Shown: piece after piece, positions 26,520 to 35,422 of the stretch
Layout of the letters: every line of letters begins with the position of its first letter
Numbering within the stretch: the stretch's first letter is position 1
Assembly: GCF_014200575.1 (NCBI RefSeq)
Contig: NZ_JACHBZ010000006.1
Coordinates: forward strand, 186,001-250,000
Reading direction: 5' to 3'
DNA: 64,000 nucleotides
Source: Mucilaginibacter saanensis
Lineage (GTDB): Bacteria > Bacteroidota > Bacteroidia > Sphingobacteriales > Sphingobacteriaceae
Notes under the pieces: generated by a model
The model's input: the letters and a program-made list of their open reading frames with translations, nothing else
Told to the model about the DNA's origin: nothing
The model's database searches: none
Made by a program: the position numbers and the translations under genes

Positions 26520-28730
26520 ATGAAATATAAAATTACCATATATTGCCTGATCGCGCTATGCTCCTGGTCATTAAAAATCCGGGCTCAGCAGATTACTAAA
26601 ACAAATGACAGCGCGGTGGTTACTAATCACCAGGTTACAATAACCGTTAATTATAAAACCGGATTAATTAACTATCATTTTAGCAATGGAGTTGTATTAA
26701 ATAACACCGTTGCCTACCTGGTAGATGTTAAGACCGGTTACTGCTCAACATCTGATTGTAGACTGCACCAGGCTGTTACAAAACCATTTAGGGATAGTTT
26801 AGGTAAAGGTGTACACATATTTGTTAAGCATATTGATAACAAAAAGGGTATTATGCTGCTACAGCAAATTACGCTTTATCATGATCATCCTTACCTGTTG
26901 GTCAGTTTAACAGGAACTGCTAATGAGGGTGCGCCATTTGAAACCCGTGATATTTGTCCCCTGGCTGTGTTACCCAAATATCATGGCAGTTTATTTCAGC
27001 CGGGAGCGGAGCCCCGTTTGCTTGATGTGCCGTTTGATAATGATAACTGGGTAAACGTGTTGGAGTGTAAATGGGATGGTGCCGATAAACCCATATTTAG
27101 CGGTATTAGTTATGAATACGCGGCAGTATATGATAACAAAACCTTGTCTGGCCTGGTAGTAGGGAGTGTAAGCCATGATTTTTGGAAAACAGGAATCGTT
27201 TACCGCTCCTCAAAACAAACAGGCTTGATTGATTCCCTGAAAATATATGGCGGGGCAGCAACCGAAGATAACCCGGCGTTAAAACCGGCCTATGGAGGTT
27301 TAGATGGTACACATGACCACGTGCCCCATGGTACCATGACAGGGGCAGTAGTTAACTCACCCGTAATATATTTAAACGGATTGAGCGATGTACGGAAAGC
27401 ATTTACAGATTATGGCCATATTAATGCCTCCATTAATGGTAGGCAAACCTGGAAAGGTAATGCACCTGTTTACTGGAATAGCTTTGGTGTTGAAGGCGTT
27501 TTGGGATATTCAGGAGTGATGATGCCCAAGGATCTTGGAAAAATAGCCGATTTTATTCAAACACTGGATAATTTTAACCGGTATTCAAAACCTGTGCTCA
27601 GTATTGATTCATACGATCAATCTATTTACACTACCGATGTGCTGGCTTCATTTGGCAAGTATGCCGAAAAGAAGAACCAGCAAATGGGATTTTACTTTAT
27701 CCCCTTTGCTATATGGTCATGGAAAAACTCGTTGGATAATAAAATAGCAGGTTCGCCCTATGCATTAAGAGAAGCAGTTTTGCGGGATAAAAATAACCAG
27801 CCGATATTATATAAAGATGGCGACTGGTGTGCTTATGCCATGGATCCCACCCATCCGGCCATTCGTTTGTATATCATTAATCAGCTGGAAAAAGCCAAAG
27901 CCATAGGTGCCAAATTTATTAAAATAGATTTTTTAACCGCAGGGGCGCTGGAGTCTGCCACCCGTTTCAATCCTAAAGTGCGGTCCGGGTTACAGGCATA
28001 TAATTATGGTATGAAAACGCTTCGCTCGCTGGTTGATTCGGTTATGGGGCCTGATATTTTTATTACCCAGGCCATATCTCCCATGTTTCCGAGCCAATAT
28101 GCGCATACACGCTTTATTTCAACAGATGTATACTCACATTTGCGCGATGACCAGGCAGGCTTTCCACACTATGGTAGTACGGAGGCTTCGCTGGCAACCG
28201 GCTCGCATTTATGGTGGGTACAGGGAACGCTTTGGCCTTATACCAACCTGGATGTAAGCATCATGAAACAGTTTCAGAAAAATCCGGAGCTCAGCGAAAA
28301 GGAAGTAAAAGTAAGGCTCTATGCAATGATGGCTATGGGAAGTATATTGGGTGACGGATCTGATTTTGGAGATAAGTTAGCAGCTGATCGAGCCAAAATT
28401 TATCTGAATAATAAAAACATGGCCGCCTTTTTTAGTAACCCGAAGGCTTTTACACCTTTAAAATTTGCAGATGGTGAAACCCTTGATCAGCAGTTGTCTT
28501 TTTATCTGCCTGCAAAGGTACCGTTGTTGTCACTATTTAACTTTGATAAACAGAAAACATTCACTCAGCAATGGCACCGTGGCGATTTAAACTTGGGAGC
28601 TCGAGCATATTTGATCAAGGATTTTTTAACCGATGCTCCTTTGGGTAAAATAGCCAAAGGACAGGATGTATTTTCACTAACCGCAGCTACCGAAGATGCG
28701 CTGCTGGTTAAGTTGGTGCCGGTTAATTAA
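26520..28730 (+). CDS. Clan GH-D glycosidase, alpha-galactosidase-like (GH27/GH36 type)
   Basis: This 736-residue secreted enzyme starts at 26520, where the ATG opens a signal peptide (MKYKITIYCLIALCSWSLKI, ending at AQ). The longer frame from 26379 buries the signal. An N-terminal beta-sandwich (about 25-300) precedes a TIM barrel (about 310-620). In the barrel AKFIKIDFLTAGALE holds the probable nucleophile Asp470, and FISTDVYSHLRDDQAGF is placed to give the acid/base. The C-terminal part is a small beta domain. It probably removes alpha-linked galactose (or a similar sugar) from the glycan handled with the GH43 enzyme. A related clan GH-D activity remains possible. Confidence 0.65.
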   Translation: MKYKITIYCLIALCSWSLKIRAQQITKTNDSAVVTNHQVTITVNYKTGLINYHFSNGVVLNNTVAYLVDVKTGYCSTSDCRLHQAVTKPFRDSLGKGVHIFVKHIDNKKGIMLLQQITLYHDHPYLLVSLTGTANEGAPFETRDICPLAVLPKYHGSLFQPGAEPRLLDVPFDNDNWVNVLECKWDGADKPIFSGISYEYAAVYDNKTLSGLVVGSVSHDFWKTGIVYRSSKQTGLIDSLKIYGGAATEDNPALKPAYGGLDGTHDHVPHGTMTGAVVNSPVIYLNGLSDVRKAFTDYGHINASINGRQTWKGNAPVYWNSFGVEGVLGYSGVMMPKDLGKIADFIQTLDNFNRYSKPVLSIDSYDQSIYTTDVLASFGKYAEKKNQQMGFYFIPFAIWSWKNSLDNKIAGSPYALREAVLRDKNNQPILYKDGDWCAYAMDPTHPAIRLYIINQLEKAKAIGAKFIKIDFLTAGALESATRFNPKVRSGLQAYNYGMKTLRSLVDSVMGPDIFITQAISPMFPSQYAHTRFISTDVYSHLRDDQAGFPHYGSTEASLATGSHLWWVQGTLWPYTNLDVSIMKQFQKNPELSEKEVKVRLYAMMAMGSILGDGSDFGDKLAADRAKIYLNNKNMAAFFSNPKAFTPLKFADGETLDQQLSFYLPAKVPLLSLFNFDKQKTFTQQWHRGDLNLGARAYLIKDFLTDAPLGKIAKGQDVFSLTAATEDALLVKLVPVN

Positions 28731-28743
28731 TGAAAAGCAGTTA

Positions 28744-28772
28744 TTCATAAACTATTAAATATAGTTTGTGAA
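28744..28772. terminator. Putative hairpin between convergent genes
   Basis: Arms ttcataaactat (28744-28755) and atagtttgtgaa (28761-28772) have one G-U wobble and a 5-nt loop. There is no T tract, so this call is tentative. Confidence 0.4.
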
Positions 28773-28826
28773 CAGCCGCTTTATAATTTATCTGAGCTTA
28801 ATTACAATCGTGAACATGATATTTGC

Positions 28827-29855
28827 TTAGCCCAAAGCGCTCTTAATGAGGGGGATCACTTTACTGCCAATCAATTCAATTGACTGCATCAACTGGCTAT
28901 GGGTGAGTCCTGCATTATCCATCTGAAAAGTAAACCGGGATATCCCACCCAAGGCTTCGCTGTGACGGATTATTTTTTCAGCAACCTGCTCAGGTCCGCC
29001 AACAACCAATACTCCCCGGGCGGCAATCAATGTATCAAATTGTGTCCTGGTTACCGGTGGCCAGCCACGCTCGCGGCCCAGCTTTGTCCATAGTTCGGCA
29101 TAACCCGGATAATAGTCGGTGATAGCTTGTTCTGTTGTAGCACCAACATACCCTGGTGAGTGTAAACCAACCCGGAGCTGATCCGGTGCAAAACCCGCCC
29201 TGCGCCCGGCTTCCCGGTACAGATCTACCAGCGGACGGAAACGATGCGTTTCGCCACCGATTATTGCTACCATTAAAGGTAACCCCAGCGTACCAGCCCT
29301 TGCAAAGGATTCCGGCGTGCCGCCTACACCCAGCCAAACAGGTAGTTTTGCTTGTAAGGGCCTGGGATAAACCGGCTGATTATTGAGTGCAGGCCGAAAC
29401 CTGCCCGACCAGGTAATGAACTCATTATCGCGGATCTTCAACAACAGATCCAGTTTTTCTTGGAACAGTGCATCGTAGTCATCAAGGTTAAATCCAAAAA
29501 GCGGATATGCTTCTATAGATGAGCCACGGCCAACAACCAGTTCGGCTCTTCCTTTAGCGATCAGATCAAGCGTGGCGAAACTTTGGTACACCCTTACCGG
29601 GTCGGCAGCGCTTAAAACGGTCACTGCGCTGGTTAAGCGGATGCGGCTGGTTTTTGCAGCAGCCGCTGCCAGGATAACAGCCGTAGCCGAATCCAAGAAC
29701 TCTTTTTTATGGTGTTCACCTATTCCGAAAACGTCCAATCCGGACTGGTCTGCTAATACAATCCTGTCCAGTAATTGTTCCATGGCATCCACGCTGCTCA
29801 GCGTGTTGTCGGTACCATACATGGCCGAGGCAAAGCTATCTATTCCTATTTCCAT
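28827..29855 (-). CDS. LLM-class flavin-dependent oxidoreductase (luciferase-like)
   Basis: This 342-residue luciferase-superfamily enzyme starts at the ATG at 29855 (MEIGIDSFASAMYGTD). The longer frame uses a TTG inside a terminator stem. Blocks include GLDVFGIGEHHKKEFLDSAT, RIRLTSAVTVLSAADPVRVY, GRAELVVGRGSSIEAYPLFG, YPRPLQAKLPVWLGVGGTPE and GVLVVGGPEQVAEKIIRHSE. It differs clearly from the LLM protein at 2.6 kb, so this is not a recent duplication. It is probably an FMN- or F420-type oxidoreductase of unknown substrate. Confidence 0.83.
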   Translation of the reverse strand: MEIGIDSFASAMYGTDNTLSSVDAMEQLLDRIVLADQSGLDVFGIGEHHKKEFLDSATAVILAAAAAKTSRIRLTSAVTVLSAADPVRVYQSFATLDLIAKGRAELVVGRGSSIEAYPLFGFNLDDYDALFQEKLDLLLKIRDNEFITWSGRFRPALNNQPVYPRPLQAKLPVWLGVGGTPESFARAGTLGLPLMVAIIGGETHRFRPLVDLYREAGRRAGFAPDQLRVGLHSPGYVGATTEQAITDYYPGYAELWTKLGRERGWPPVTRTQFDTLIAARGVLVVGGPEQVAEKIIRHSEALGGISRFTFQMDNAGLTHSQLMQSIELIGSKVIPLIKSALG

Positions 29856-29865
29856 TGCTATTATG

Positions 29866-29897
29866 AATAAAAAAGCCCCTGTCAAAGCAGGGACTTT
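29866..29897 (-). terminator. Orphan minus-strand terminator
   Basis: Stem aaagcccctg (29872-29881) with cagggacttt (29888-29897), one mismatch, 6-nt loop; on the minus strand the stem runs into a T-rich tract. The gene that it would have ended is the epoxide-hydrolase relic just upstream on that strand. Confidence 0.7.
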
Positions 29898-30014
29898 CGA
29901 ATATCCGTATTTTAAGCCATTTATGCTTCAGTATGTTTTATTAATTACGTGGCTGTGATGTAAAAGCGTAATTAAATAGCATGCCAAGGGTGATGGTAAA
30001 AGTTAGTCGATCTT

Positions 30015-30140
30015 TTAGCGTAATGATTTGAACGCTGCGCGGAGCTCCTCGGCAAAAAGCTGTGGCTGTTCCCATTGTGCAAAGTGACCACCATTGTTTG
30101 CCTCATGGAAATAGATCAGTACATTAGCATGAAAAGGGTG
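30015..30140 (-). pseudogene. C-terminal relic of an epoxide hydrolase
   Basis: Minus-strand codons from 30140 to the stop at 30015-30017 spell about 41 residues that include VLIYFHEANNGGHFAQWEQP and LFAEELRAAFKSLR. This is the family-typical C-terminus of alpha/beta-hydrolase epoxide hydrolases, with the catalytic His in GGHFAQWE. Upstream the frame turns Lys/Asn-rich and closes with an in-frame stop at 30192-30194, without a start codon. The rest of the gene is gone. Confidence 0.75.
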
Positions 30141-30194
30141 TATTTCGTTGTTTTTATCATCTTGTTTTTTGTACTTTTTGTGATTCTTATCTCA

Positions 30195-30503
30195 AAAGTA
30201 TATCCATAGCCAGCGGTATTCAATCACCAAATATGCTAAGCGGGCGATGCAGGTGCTGAAGCAGGCATTCTTAACTGGAAGCGTTTTTATCCGGCGGGAA
30301 AGTATTTGATCTGTTGGTTTATAACAGGATTAAAGAGGGCGGGTGTATGATGGATCTCACCGAATCTACAGGAATTATACGGAGCGTTGCTTCTGATATA
30401 CGGATCAAATAGCTTTATTGGGGCCAATAGGGGGGCAGCCAAGAAATTCGTTTTTTTGGAATTCTCCGGGTTAAGTATTTATTACATCAAATAAGTAACT
30501 ACA
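30195..30503. other. Non-coding gap with unrecognised coding debris
   Basis: On + the frame 30275-30412 reads 45 residues including LSGGKVFDLLVYNRIKEGGC and MMDLTESTGIIRSVASDIRI before a stop. An overlapping frame just upstream reads SITKYAKRAMQVLKQAF. Both have coding-like composition but no start, so they look like parts of a frameshifted, decayed gene. I cannot name the family. Confidence 0.4.
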
Positions 30504-31178
30504 TTAAAATGCACCCTGCGCCTTTATAACGCTAATTGGTGTTTTTAGGAGAATTTTAAGGTCAGTAACCAAATTAAAAGTTTCAATATACGCTATATCA
30601 TATTCTATCATATCAGAAGCACTTGTATTGTTAATTCGATTTTCTGTTTGCCATTTACCGGTAATCCCCGGTTTAATAGCCGAGCGGATATCATTAAATT
30701 CTGCATGCAAGTGCAACATGTGAGGTACAAGCGGCCGCGGCCCTACAATACTCATATCTCCCATTAAAACGTTAAATAGTTGCGGCAATTCATCAATACT
30801 GGTTTTACGAATTAATTTTCCAATCCAGTTAACCCGCGAATCATTTTTAGGTTTAAATAAAACGCCCGTTTGTACGGCTTCAAGAAAAGATTTCTCGTCT
30901 TCTTTATTGTAATGTTTTACGGCAATCATTGATCTGAACTTTAAACATCTGAAAAGTTTTTTATTATGTCCCACTCTGTAATTTGAGTATAGTGCCGGTC
31001 CGGTTGACGATAGCATGATCAGAATAGGAATTACTACCCACACAGGGATGAGTATAATGATTAATATAATCGATAAAAAAATATCTAAAACACGCTTAAT
31101 TCTTAATTGCGCCTTTTTGTTATCTATGGAAGCTTTGACCGCAAGCTTTTTGGAAAAAAAATATTTTTCGTCAAACAT
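30504..31178 (-). CDS. Sugar transferase initiating surface polysaccharide synthesis
   Basis: This 224-residue protein of the bacterial sugar transferase (WcaJ/RfbP-like) family moves a sugar-1-phosphate onto undecaprenyl phosphate. One hydrophobic stretch lies at about 31-56 (LDIFLSIILIIILIPVWVVI). Catalytic-core motifs follow: KLFRCLKFRSM, RKTSIDELPQLFNVLMGDM, SIVGPRP and KPGITGKWQTENR. It is the short form without the extra N-terminal membrane bundle. The UDP-galactopyranose mutase gene lies 64 bp upstream on the same strand, so the pair may start or modify a galactofuranose-containing glycan. The region is AT-richer than its neighbours. Confidence 0.9.
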   Translation of the reverse strand: MFDEKYFFSKKLAVKASIDNKKAQLRIKRVLDIFLSIILIIILIPVWVVIPILIMLSSTGPALYSNYRVGHNKKLFRCLKFRSMIAVKHYNKEDEKSFLEAVQTGVLFKPKNDSRVNWIGKLIRKTSIDELPQLFNVLMGDMSIVGPRPLVPHMLHLHAEFNDIRSAIKPGITGKWQTENRINNTSASDMIEYDIAYIETFNLVTDLKILLKTPISVIKAQGAF

Positions 31179-31242
31179 GTTTTGTTTCGCATTTTAAAGA
31201 TTATACCAAATTCATTTATATTGAGTTAGAAAATAGAATAAG

Positions 31243-32367
31243 CTAAACGTTGGCAGAAAGTATATTGGTTACACTTTTTAAAGCAGAAGCAATAACCTGA
31301 TCCATGTTGTAATACTTATATTCAGCAAGCCTCCCGCCAAAAATGGTTCGGTTTTCGTGTTTTGCCATTTCTTTATATTTTTTATATATGCGCATATTTT
31401 TTACATCATTAATAGGGTAATAAGCGTCATTTCCGGATTTCCATTCTTTAGGGTACTCTTTAGTTATAATAGTAAATGGTTGTTGTCCAAACTCAAAGTG
31501 TTTATGCTCAATTATTCTGTTATACGGAACGTCCTTTTCCGTGTAATTTATCACCGCATTCCCTTGAAAGTTTTTAACCTCGAGCCTTACTGTTTCAAAT
31601 AACAGGCTTCTGTACTCCAGGTGCCCCAATTTAAAATCAAAATATTCATCAATTTTTCCTGTAAAAATTGTTTTATTACCCAGGGCGTTCCATTGGTTTT
31701 TGTTCAAAAAGTAATCAACGTTTCGCCTGATCTCAATTCCGGTTAAAAGTGCTTTTATTAGTTTGGTATAACCGCCTATAGGGATGCCCTGGTAGGCATC
31801 GTTAAAATAATTGTTATCGAAAGTGAATCTTACAGGCAAGCGTTTTATAATAGAAGTTGGCAAATCTCTTGCATCTCTTCCCCATTGTTTTTCTGTATAG
31901 CCTTTTATCAGTTTTTCATACACATCATGCCCTACCGAATTAATAGCATAATCTTCAAGGTTTTTGAGGTTTTTATTGTCGAGTTTAGAAATTTGATGTT
32001 GAATTTTATCTTGTGCTTCCTGGGGCGTCTTTACCTTCCATAATTGGTAAAAAGTATTCATATTAAAGGGAAGATTAAACAGATCGCCCTTGAAATTTGC
32101 CACCGGCATATAGGTAAACCTATTAAAGGCAGCATATTTATTTACATAATCCCAAATTCTTTTACTATTGGTATGAAAAATATGAGGCCCGTATTTATGT
32201 ACATTAATCCCTTCAATATTTTCCGTATAGCAATTCCCTCCAATGTGGTTCCTTTTTTCCAGAACCAGGCATTTAAATCCGTTGTCTGTCAGTTCTCTTG
32301 CACAAACAGATCCAAATAGCCCTGAGCCGATGATAATAAAATCATATTCGAAACCGCTTTCAGCCAT
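31243..32367 (-). CDS. glf: UDP-galactopyranose mutase
   Basis: This 374-residue FAD enzyme interconverts UDP-galactopyranose and UDP-galactofuranose. The N-terminal Rossmann loop is DFIIIGSGLFGSVCARELTD, followed by LVLEKRNHIGGNCYTENIEG and VHKYGPHIFHTNSKRIWDYV. Later blocks are IKGYTEKQWGRDARDLPTSI, KRLPVRFTFDNNYFNDAYQG, EYPKEWKSGNDAYYPINDVK and the C-terminal IFGGRLAEYKYYNMDQVIAS. Length and motifs fit the bacterial family closely. It has no galactofuranosyltransferase beside it. Base composition is visibly AT-rich against the flanking glycosidase genes. Confidence 0.96.
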   Translation of the reverse strand: MAESGFEYDFIIIGSGLFGSVCARELTDNGFKCLVLEKRNHIGGNCYTENIEGINVHKYGPHIFHTNSKRIWDYVNKYAAFNRFTYMPVANFKGDLFNLPFNMNTFYQLWKVKTPQEAQDKIQHQISKLDNKNLKNLEDYAINSVGHDVYEKLIKGYTEKQWGRDARDLPTSIIKRLPVRFTFDNNYFNDAYQGIPIGGYTKLIKALLTGIEIRRNVDYFLNKNQWNALGNKTIFTGKIDEYFDFKLGHLEYRSLLFETVRLEVKNFQGNAVINYTEKDVPYNRIIEHKHFEFGQQPFTIITKEYPKEWKSGNDAYYPINDVKNMRIYKKYKEMAKHENRTIFGGRLAEYKYYNMDQVIASALKSVTNILSANV

Positions 32368-32796
32368 TTATTAGTCGGATTTATCAATTTATATTATTTA
32401 TTAAAGAAAGAAAATTCGAGAATGTACTCTATGAAAATAAATATAAAGTAAATTGAATAATAAATGTAATTAATTGCCAGATTGTTTGCCAAAAAGAGTA
32501 ATAAAATAGTTACTTAGTAACAATAATTCAATAATATGTTTTAAATGTTATGTTTATATGAATTTATACCCTGATGATCTTATTTAGATGCATTCTCACT
32601 AAAAAAATCCAATATCGCTTAATAATTGGGTAAAAACATACAACTTTAGGCCTCTGCCAATTCTTTTATTTGTATACTAAATTTTAGGGACATCCTAAAT
32701 TAAGAACCAATACCTATGTTAAGTGGGGCTGCACGCATGCAATGTATTTGTAGGTGCTTCATGAATTTTATTTTTTGAACTTTTTTATTTTCTATC
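32368..32796. other. 429-bp AT-rich divergent intergenic region
   Basis: It separates glf (minus) from the GH29 gene (plus). It is very AT-rich, with homopolymer A/T runs. I see no ORF and no promoter that meets the -33/-7 spacing rule. Confidence 0.4.
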
Positions 32797-34143
32797 ATGC
32801 TAAAAAAACAAATTGCATTATGCATTTTAATGCTTGCAAATGCCCTTTTTTATTCTGGAAGCACTTACGCCCAGCAAAAAACCAGTCCTGATTCTATCCG
32901 GAGCAAAATGCAATGGTTTGCTGATGCAAAGCTCGGTATCTTTATTCATTGGGGTATTTATTCTGTAAATGGTATTGATGAGAGCTGGAGCTTTCATAAT
33001 AAAAAAATAAGCTATGAAAATTATATGAAGCAGTTGAACGGCTTCACCGCCGCAAATTATAATCCGCAGGAGTGGGCCAGCCTCATCAAAGAAAGCGGCG
33101 CCCGTTATGCTGTTATCACTACCAAGCATCATGATGGTGTGGCATTGTGGCCAACTAAGCAACACCATTTTAGTGTAATGCGTAATACACCTGCAAAAAA
33201 AGATGTATTGAAACCGTTTTATGCCGCTTTGGATAAGGAAGGTATTAAACGGGGAGCTTATTTTTCTTTGATAGATTGGAGTCACCCTGATTATCCGGGT
33301 TTTTTAAAAGACAGCAGCCGTTATAAAATTGCTGATAATCCCAAACGCTGGCAGTTGTTTCAGAACTTTTTTCAAGCGCAAATTGATGAAGTGAACAGGG
33401 CATACAAGCCAGACCTGTGGTGGTTTGACGGCGACTGGGAGCACAGCGCAGCTGAATGGCAGGCTGAAAAGGTAAGAAAAGAAATTTTAAGCGTTTGCCC
33501 CGGAGCTATTATTAATGGGAGGTTACAGGGATATGGAGATTACGAAACCCCGGAGCAGAACTTCCCGGTTAGCCGCCCTAAATTTAATTGGTGGGAACTT
33601 TGTATGACAACCAATAATAATTGGGGGTTCCATCCGGATGATACCAATTATAAAACACCATTTGAAGTGATCAGCATTTTTGTGGATGCAGTTAGTAACG
33701 GTGGCAACCTGTTGTTGGATATCGGCCCCAAAGAGGATGGAACCATCCCGGCAGAGCAGGTGCACATTTTAAAGGAACTGGGTGCCTGGAACAAAAAGAA
33801 TGGTGAAGCTATTTTTGGAACCCTGCCAGGTTTGCCACAAGGGCATTTTTATGGGCCCACTACCGTATCAAAGGATTCAACGGTCATTTATCTTTTTTTA
33901 CCAGGACAAACCACCGGAAATATTATGCTAAAAGGGTTAACGAATACCATTAAGGACATACAGGTAGTTGGAACTGAGGTGCATTTAAAACCCAAAATTG
34001 TGGGAAAAGTATCCTGGAGCCCTGTACCCGGCCTTGTTTTTATAAACGTACCTGAAAAATGTAAAGATCCTTATATGACAGTTGTAAAACTACAGTTAGA
34101 TAAACCAGTACAATTGTACCGCGGCCAGGGAGGATTAAATTAA
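32797..34143 (+). CDS. GH29 alpha-L-fucosidase, secreted
   Basis: This 448-residue enzyme removes alpha-L-fucose. A signal peptide (MLKKQIALCILMLANALFYS, ending near TYAQ) precedes the TIM barrel. Family motifs are AKLGIFIHWGIYSVNG (residues 44-59), YAVITTKHHDGVALWPTKQH, and PDLWWFDGDWEH with the nucleophile Asp211, then NWWELCMTTNNNWGFHPDD and NGGNLLLDIGPKEDGTIP. A short beta-sandwich closes the protein. It lies 142 bp before the nucleoside hydrolase gene. Fucosylated plant or mucin-type glycans are possible substrates; linkage preference cannot be read from the sequence. Confidence 0.94.
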   Translation: MLKKQIALCILMLANALFYSGSTYAQQKTSPDSIRSKMQWFADAKLGIFIHWGIYSVNGIDESWSFHNKKISYENYMKQLNGFTAANYNPQEWASLIKESGARYAVITTKHHDGVALWPTKQHHFSVMRNTPAKKDVLKPFYAALDKEGIKRGAYFSLIDWSHPDYPGFLKDSSRYKIADNPKRWQLFQNFFQAQIDEVNRAYKPDLWWFDGDWEHSAAEWQAEKVRKEILSVCPGAIINGRLQGYGDYETPEQNFPVSRPKFNWWELCMTTNNNWGFHPDDTNYKTPFEVISIFVDAVSNGGNLLLDIGPKEDGTIPAEQVHILKELGAWNKKNGEAIFGTLPGLPQGHFYGPTTVSKDSTVIYLFLPGQTTGNIMLKGLTNTIKDIQVVGTEVHLKPKIVGKVSWSPVPGLVFINVPEKCKDPYMTVVKLQLDKPVQLYRGQGGLN

Positions 34144-34284
34144 TTGACGGCCCTCAAATAGTGATTTAAAACAGCGTTTGCCGGTATATTAAATATGCAT
34201 CGGTTTTTAATTGCAGTAATGATTAAAAAAATTAATTTAGTACAGCCCTAATAAATACTTTATTAAACCTGAATCAGCGTAAGT

Positions 34285-35292
34285 ATGCAGTTAAATAATT
34301 ATAAGCTTTTGTTGTTTTGTTTGTGTTTCTTGTGTGTGCCGTATAGCTACGCACAAAAAGTGTCAAGAAAAACCGTCAACATAATTTTTGACAGCGATAT
34401 GGGGCCCGATTATGATGATGTAGGCGCAATTACCATTTTGCATGCGCTGGCTGATAAAGGCGAATGTAATATTCTGGCCACGGTAGCCAGTACCAAATAT
34501 GAAGGCGTAGCCGCTGTTTTAAATGTATTTAATACCTATTTCGATCGCCCGGATATTCCTGTAGGCGTACCCAAGGGCAACGCACTGGAATTGCGCGACT
34601 CACAACACTGGACTGATACTTTGATGGCGAAATACCCTCATCGTATAAAAAATAACGATGAAGTGCCGGACGCCGTAAAGCTATATCGAAAGGTGCTGGC
34701 ATTGCAGCCTGATAATAGTGTAACCATCGTTACTATTGGGTTTTTAACTAATCTCTCAAACCTGTTAAATTCTAAGTCGGATGAATATTCGCCGCTTAGT
34801 GGAAAACAGCTTATCAGCAAAAAAGTAAAATTGTTAGTATGTATGGGAGGCAAGTTTCCATCGGGCTATGAATTTAATGTGATGAAAGATGCTGCGGCAT
34901 CACAGAACGTTTACGGGAACTGGAACACTCCTGTTATTTTTAGCGGATTTGAGATTGGTGAGAAGATTTTGGCAGGGGTGCCCTTAATAAATAACAAGGC
35001 TATAAAAAATGATCCGGTAAAAGAAGCATTCAGCATATCCATCCCAAAAGCCAAAGAAGACTCTGCCGGTAGGAAAAGCTGGGACGAAACAGCTGTTTTG
35101 GTTGCTGTAAAAGGTTATCAGCAATATTATACTTTACATACAGGAAAGATAAAAGTAGCCGATGACGGTAAAAATACCTGGGATGACAAAGGTAAAGGGC
35201 AAGCTTATCTGGTTGAAAAGCTTGACTTTAAAAAGGTTCAGCATATAATCAATGAATTGATTATGCATGAACCACACCATAAAAAGGGATAA
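34285..35292 (+). CDS. Secreted nucleoside hydrolase (inosine-uridine preferring type)
   Basis: This 335-residue protein carries the calcium-site motif of nucleoside hydrolases: IIFDSDMGPDYDDVGAITIL (DxDxxxDD) near residue 33. Later blocks are ILATVASTKYEGVAAVLNVF, VTIVTIGFLTNLSNLL and VCMGGKFPSGYEFNVMKDAA. Unlike the cytosolic enzymes it has a signal peptide (LLLFCLCFLCVPYSYAQ, cut near residue 24), so it acts in the periplasm or outside. It may salvage ribose from nucleosides or cut another N-glycoside. It shares strand with the GH29 gene and ends at a bidirectional hairpin. Confidence 0.85.
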   Translation: MQLNNYKLLLFCLCFLCVPYSYAQKVSRKTVNIIFDSDMGPDYDDVGAITILHALADKGECNILATVASTKYEGVAAVLNVFNTYFDRPDIPVGVPKGNALELRDSQHWTDTLMAKYPHRIKNNDEVPDAVKLYRKVLALQPDNSVTIVTIGFLTNLSNLLNSKSDEYSPLSGKQLISKKVKLLVCMGGKFPSGYEFNVMKDAAASQNVYGNWNTPVIFSGFEIGEKILAGVPLINNKAIKNDPVKEAFSISIPKAKEDSAGRKSWDETAVLVAVKGYQQYYTLHTGKIKVADDGKNTWDDKGKGQAYLVEKLDFKKVQHIINELIMHEPHHKKG

Positions 35293-35319
35293 AATTTACG
35301 TTGTTTTATATCGTTTATA

Positions 35320-35376
35320 AAATATGCAGGCCGGTGATTTGTCCCGAAAGGAAACATGTCAATTGCCTGCATATTT
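35320..35376. terminator. Bidirectional hairpin between nucleoside hydrolase and GH3 genes
   Basis: A perfect 12-bp inverted repeat (aaatatgcaggc at 35320-35331, gcctgcatattt at 35365-35376) encloses a 33-nt loop between two convergent genes. Confidence 0.65.
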
Positions 35377-35422
35377 ATATTAATCAGCATAAGTTAATAC
35401 CTTTTCTATAATAGCCGTTAAA

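Noticed and set aside
29856..29885. TTG start for the second LLM gene
   Set aside because: It lies in the stem of a minus-strand terminator; the ATG at 29855 gives the family-typical N-terminus.
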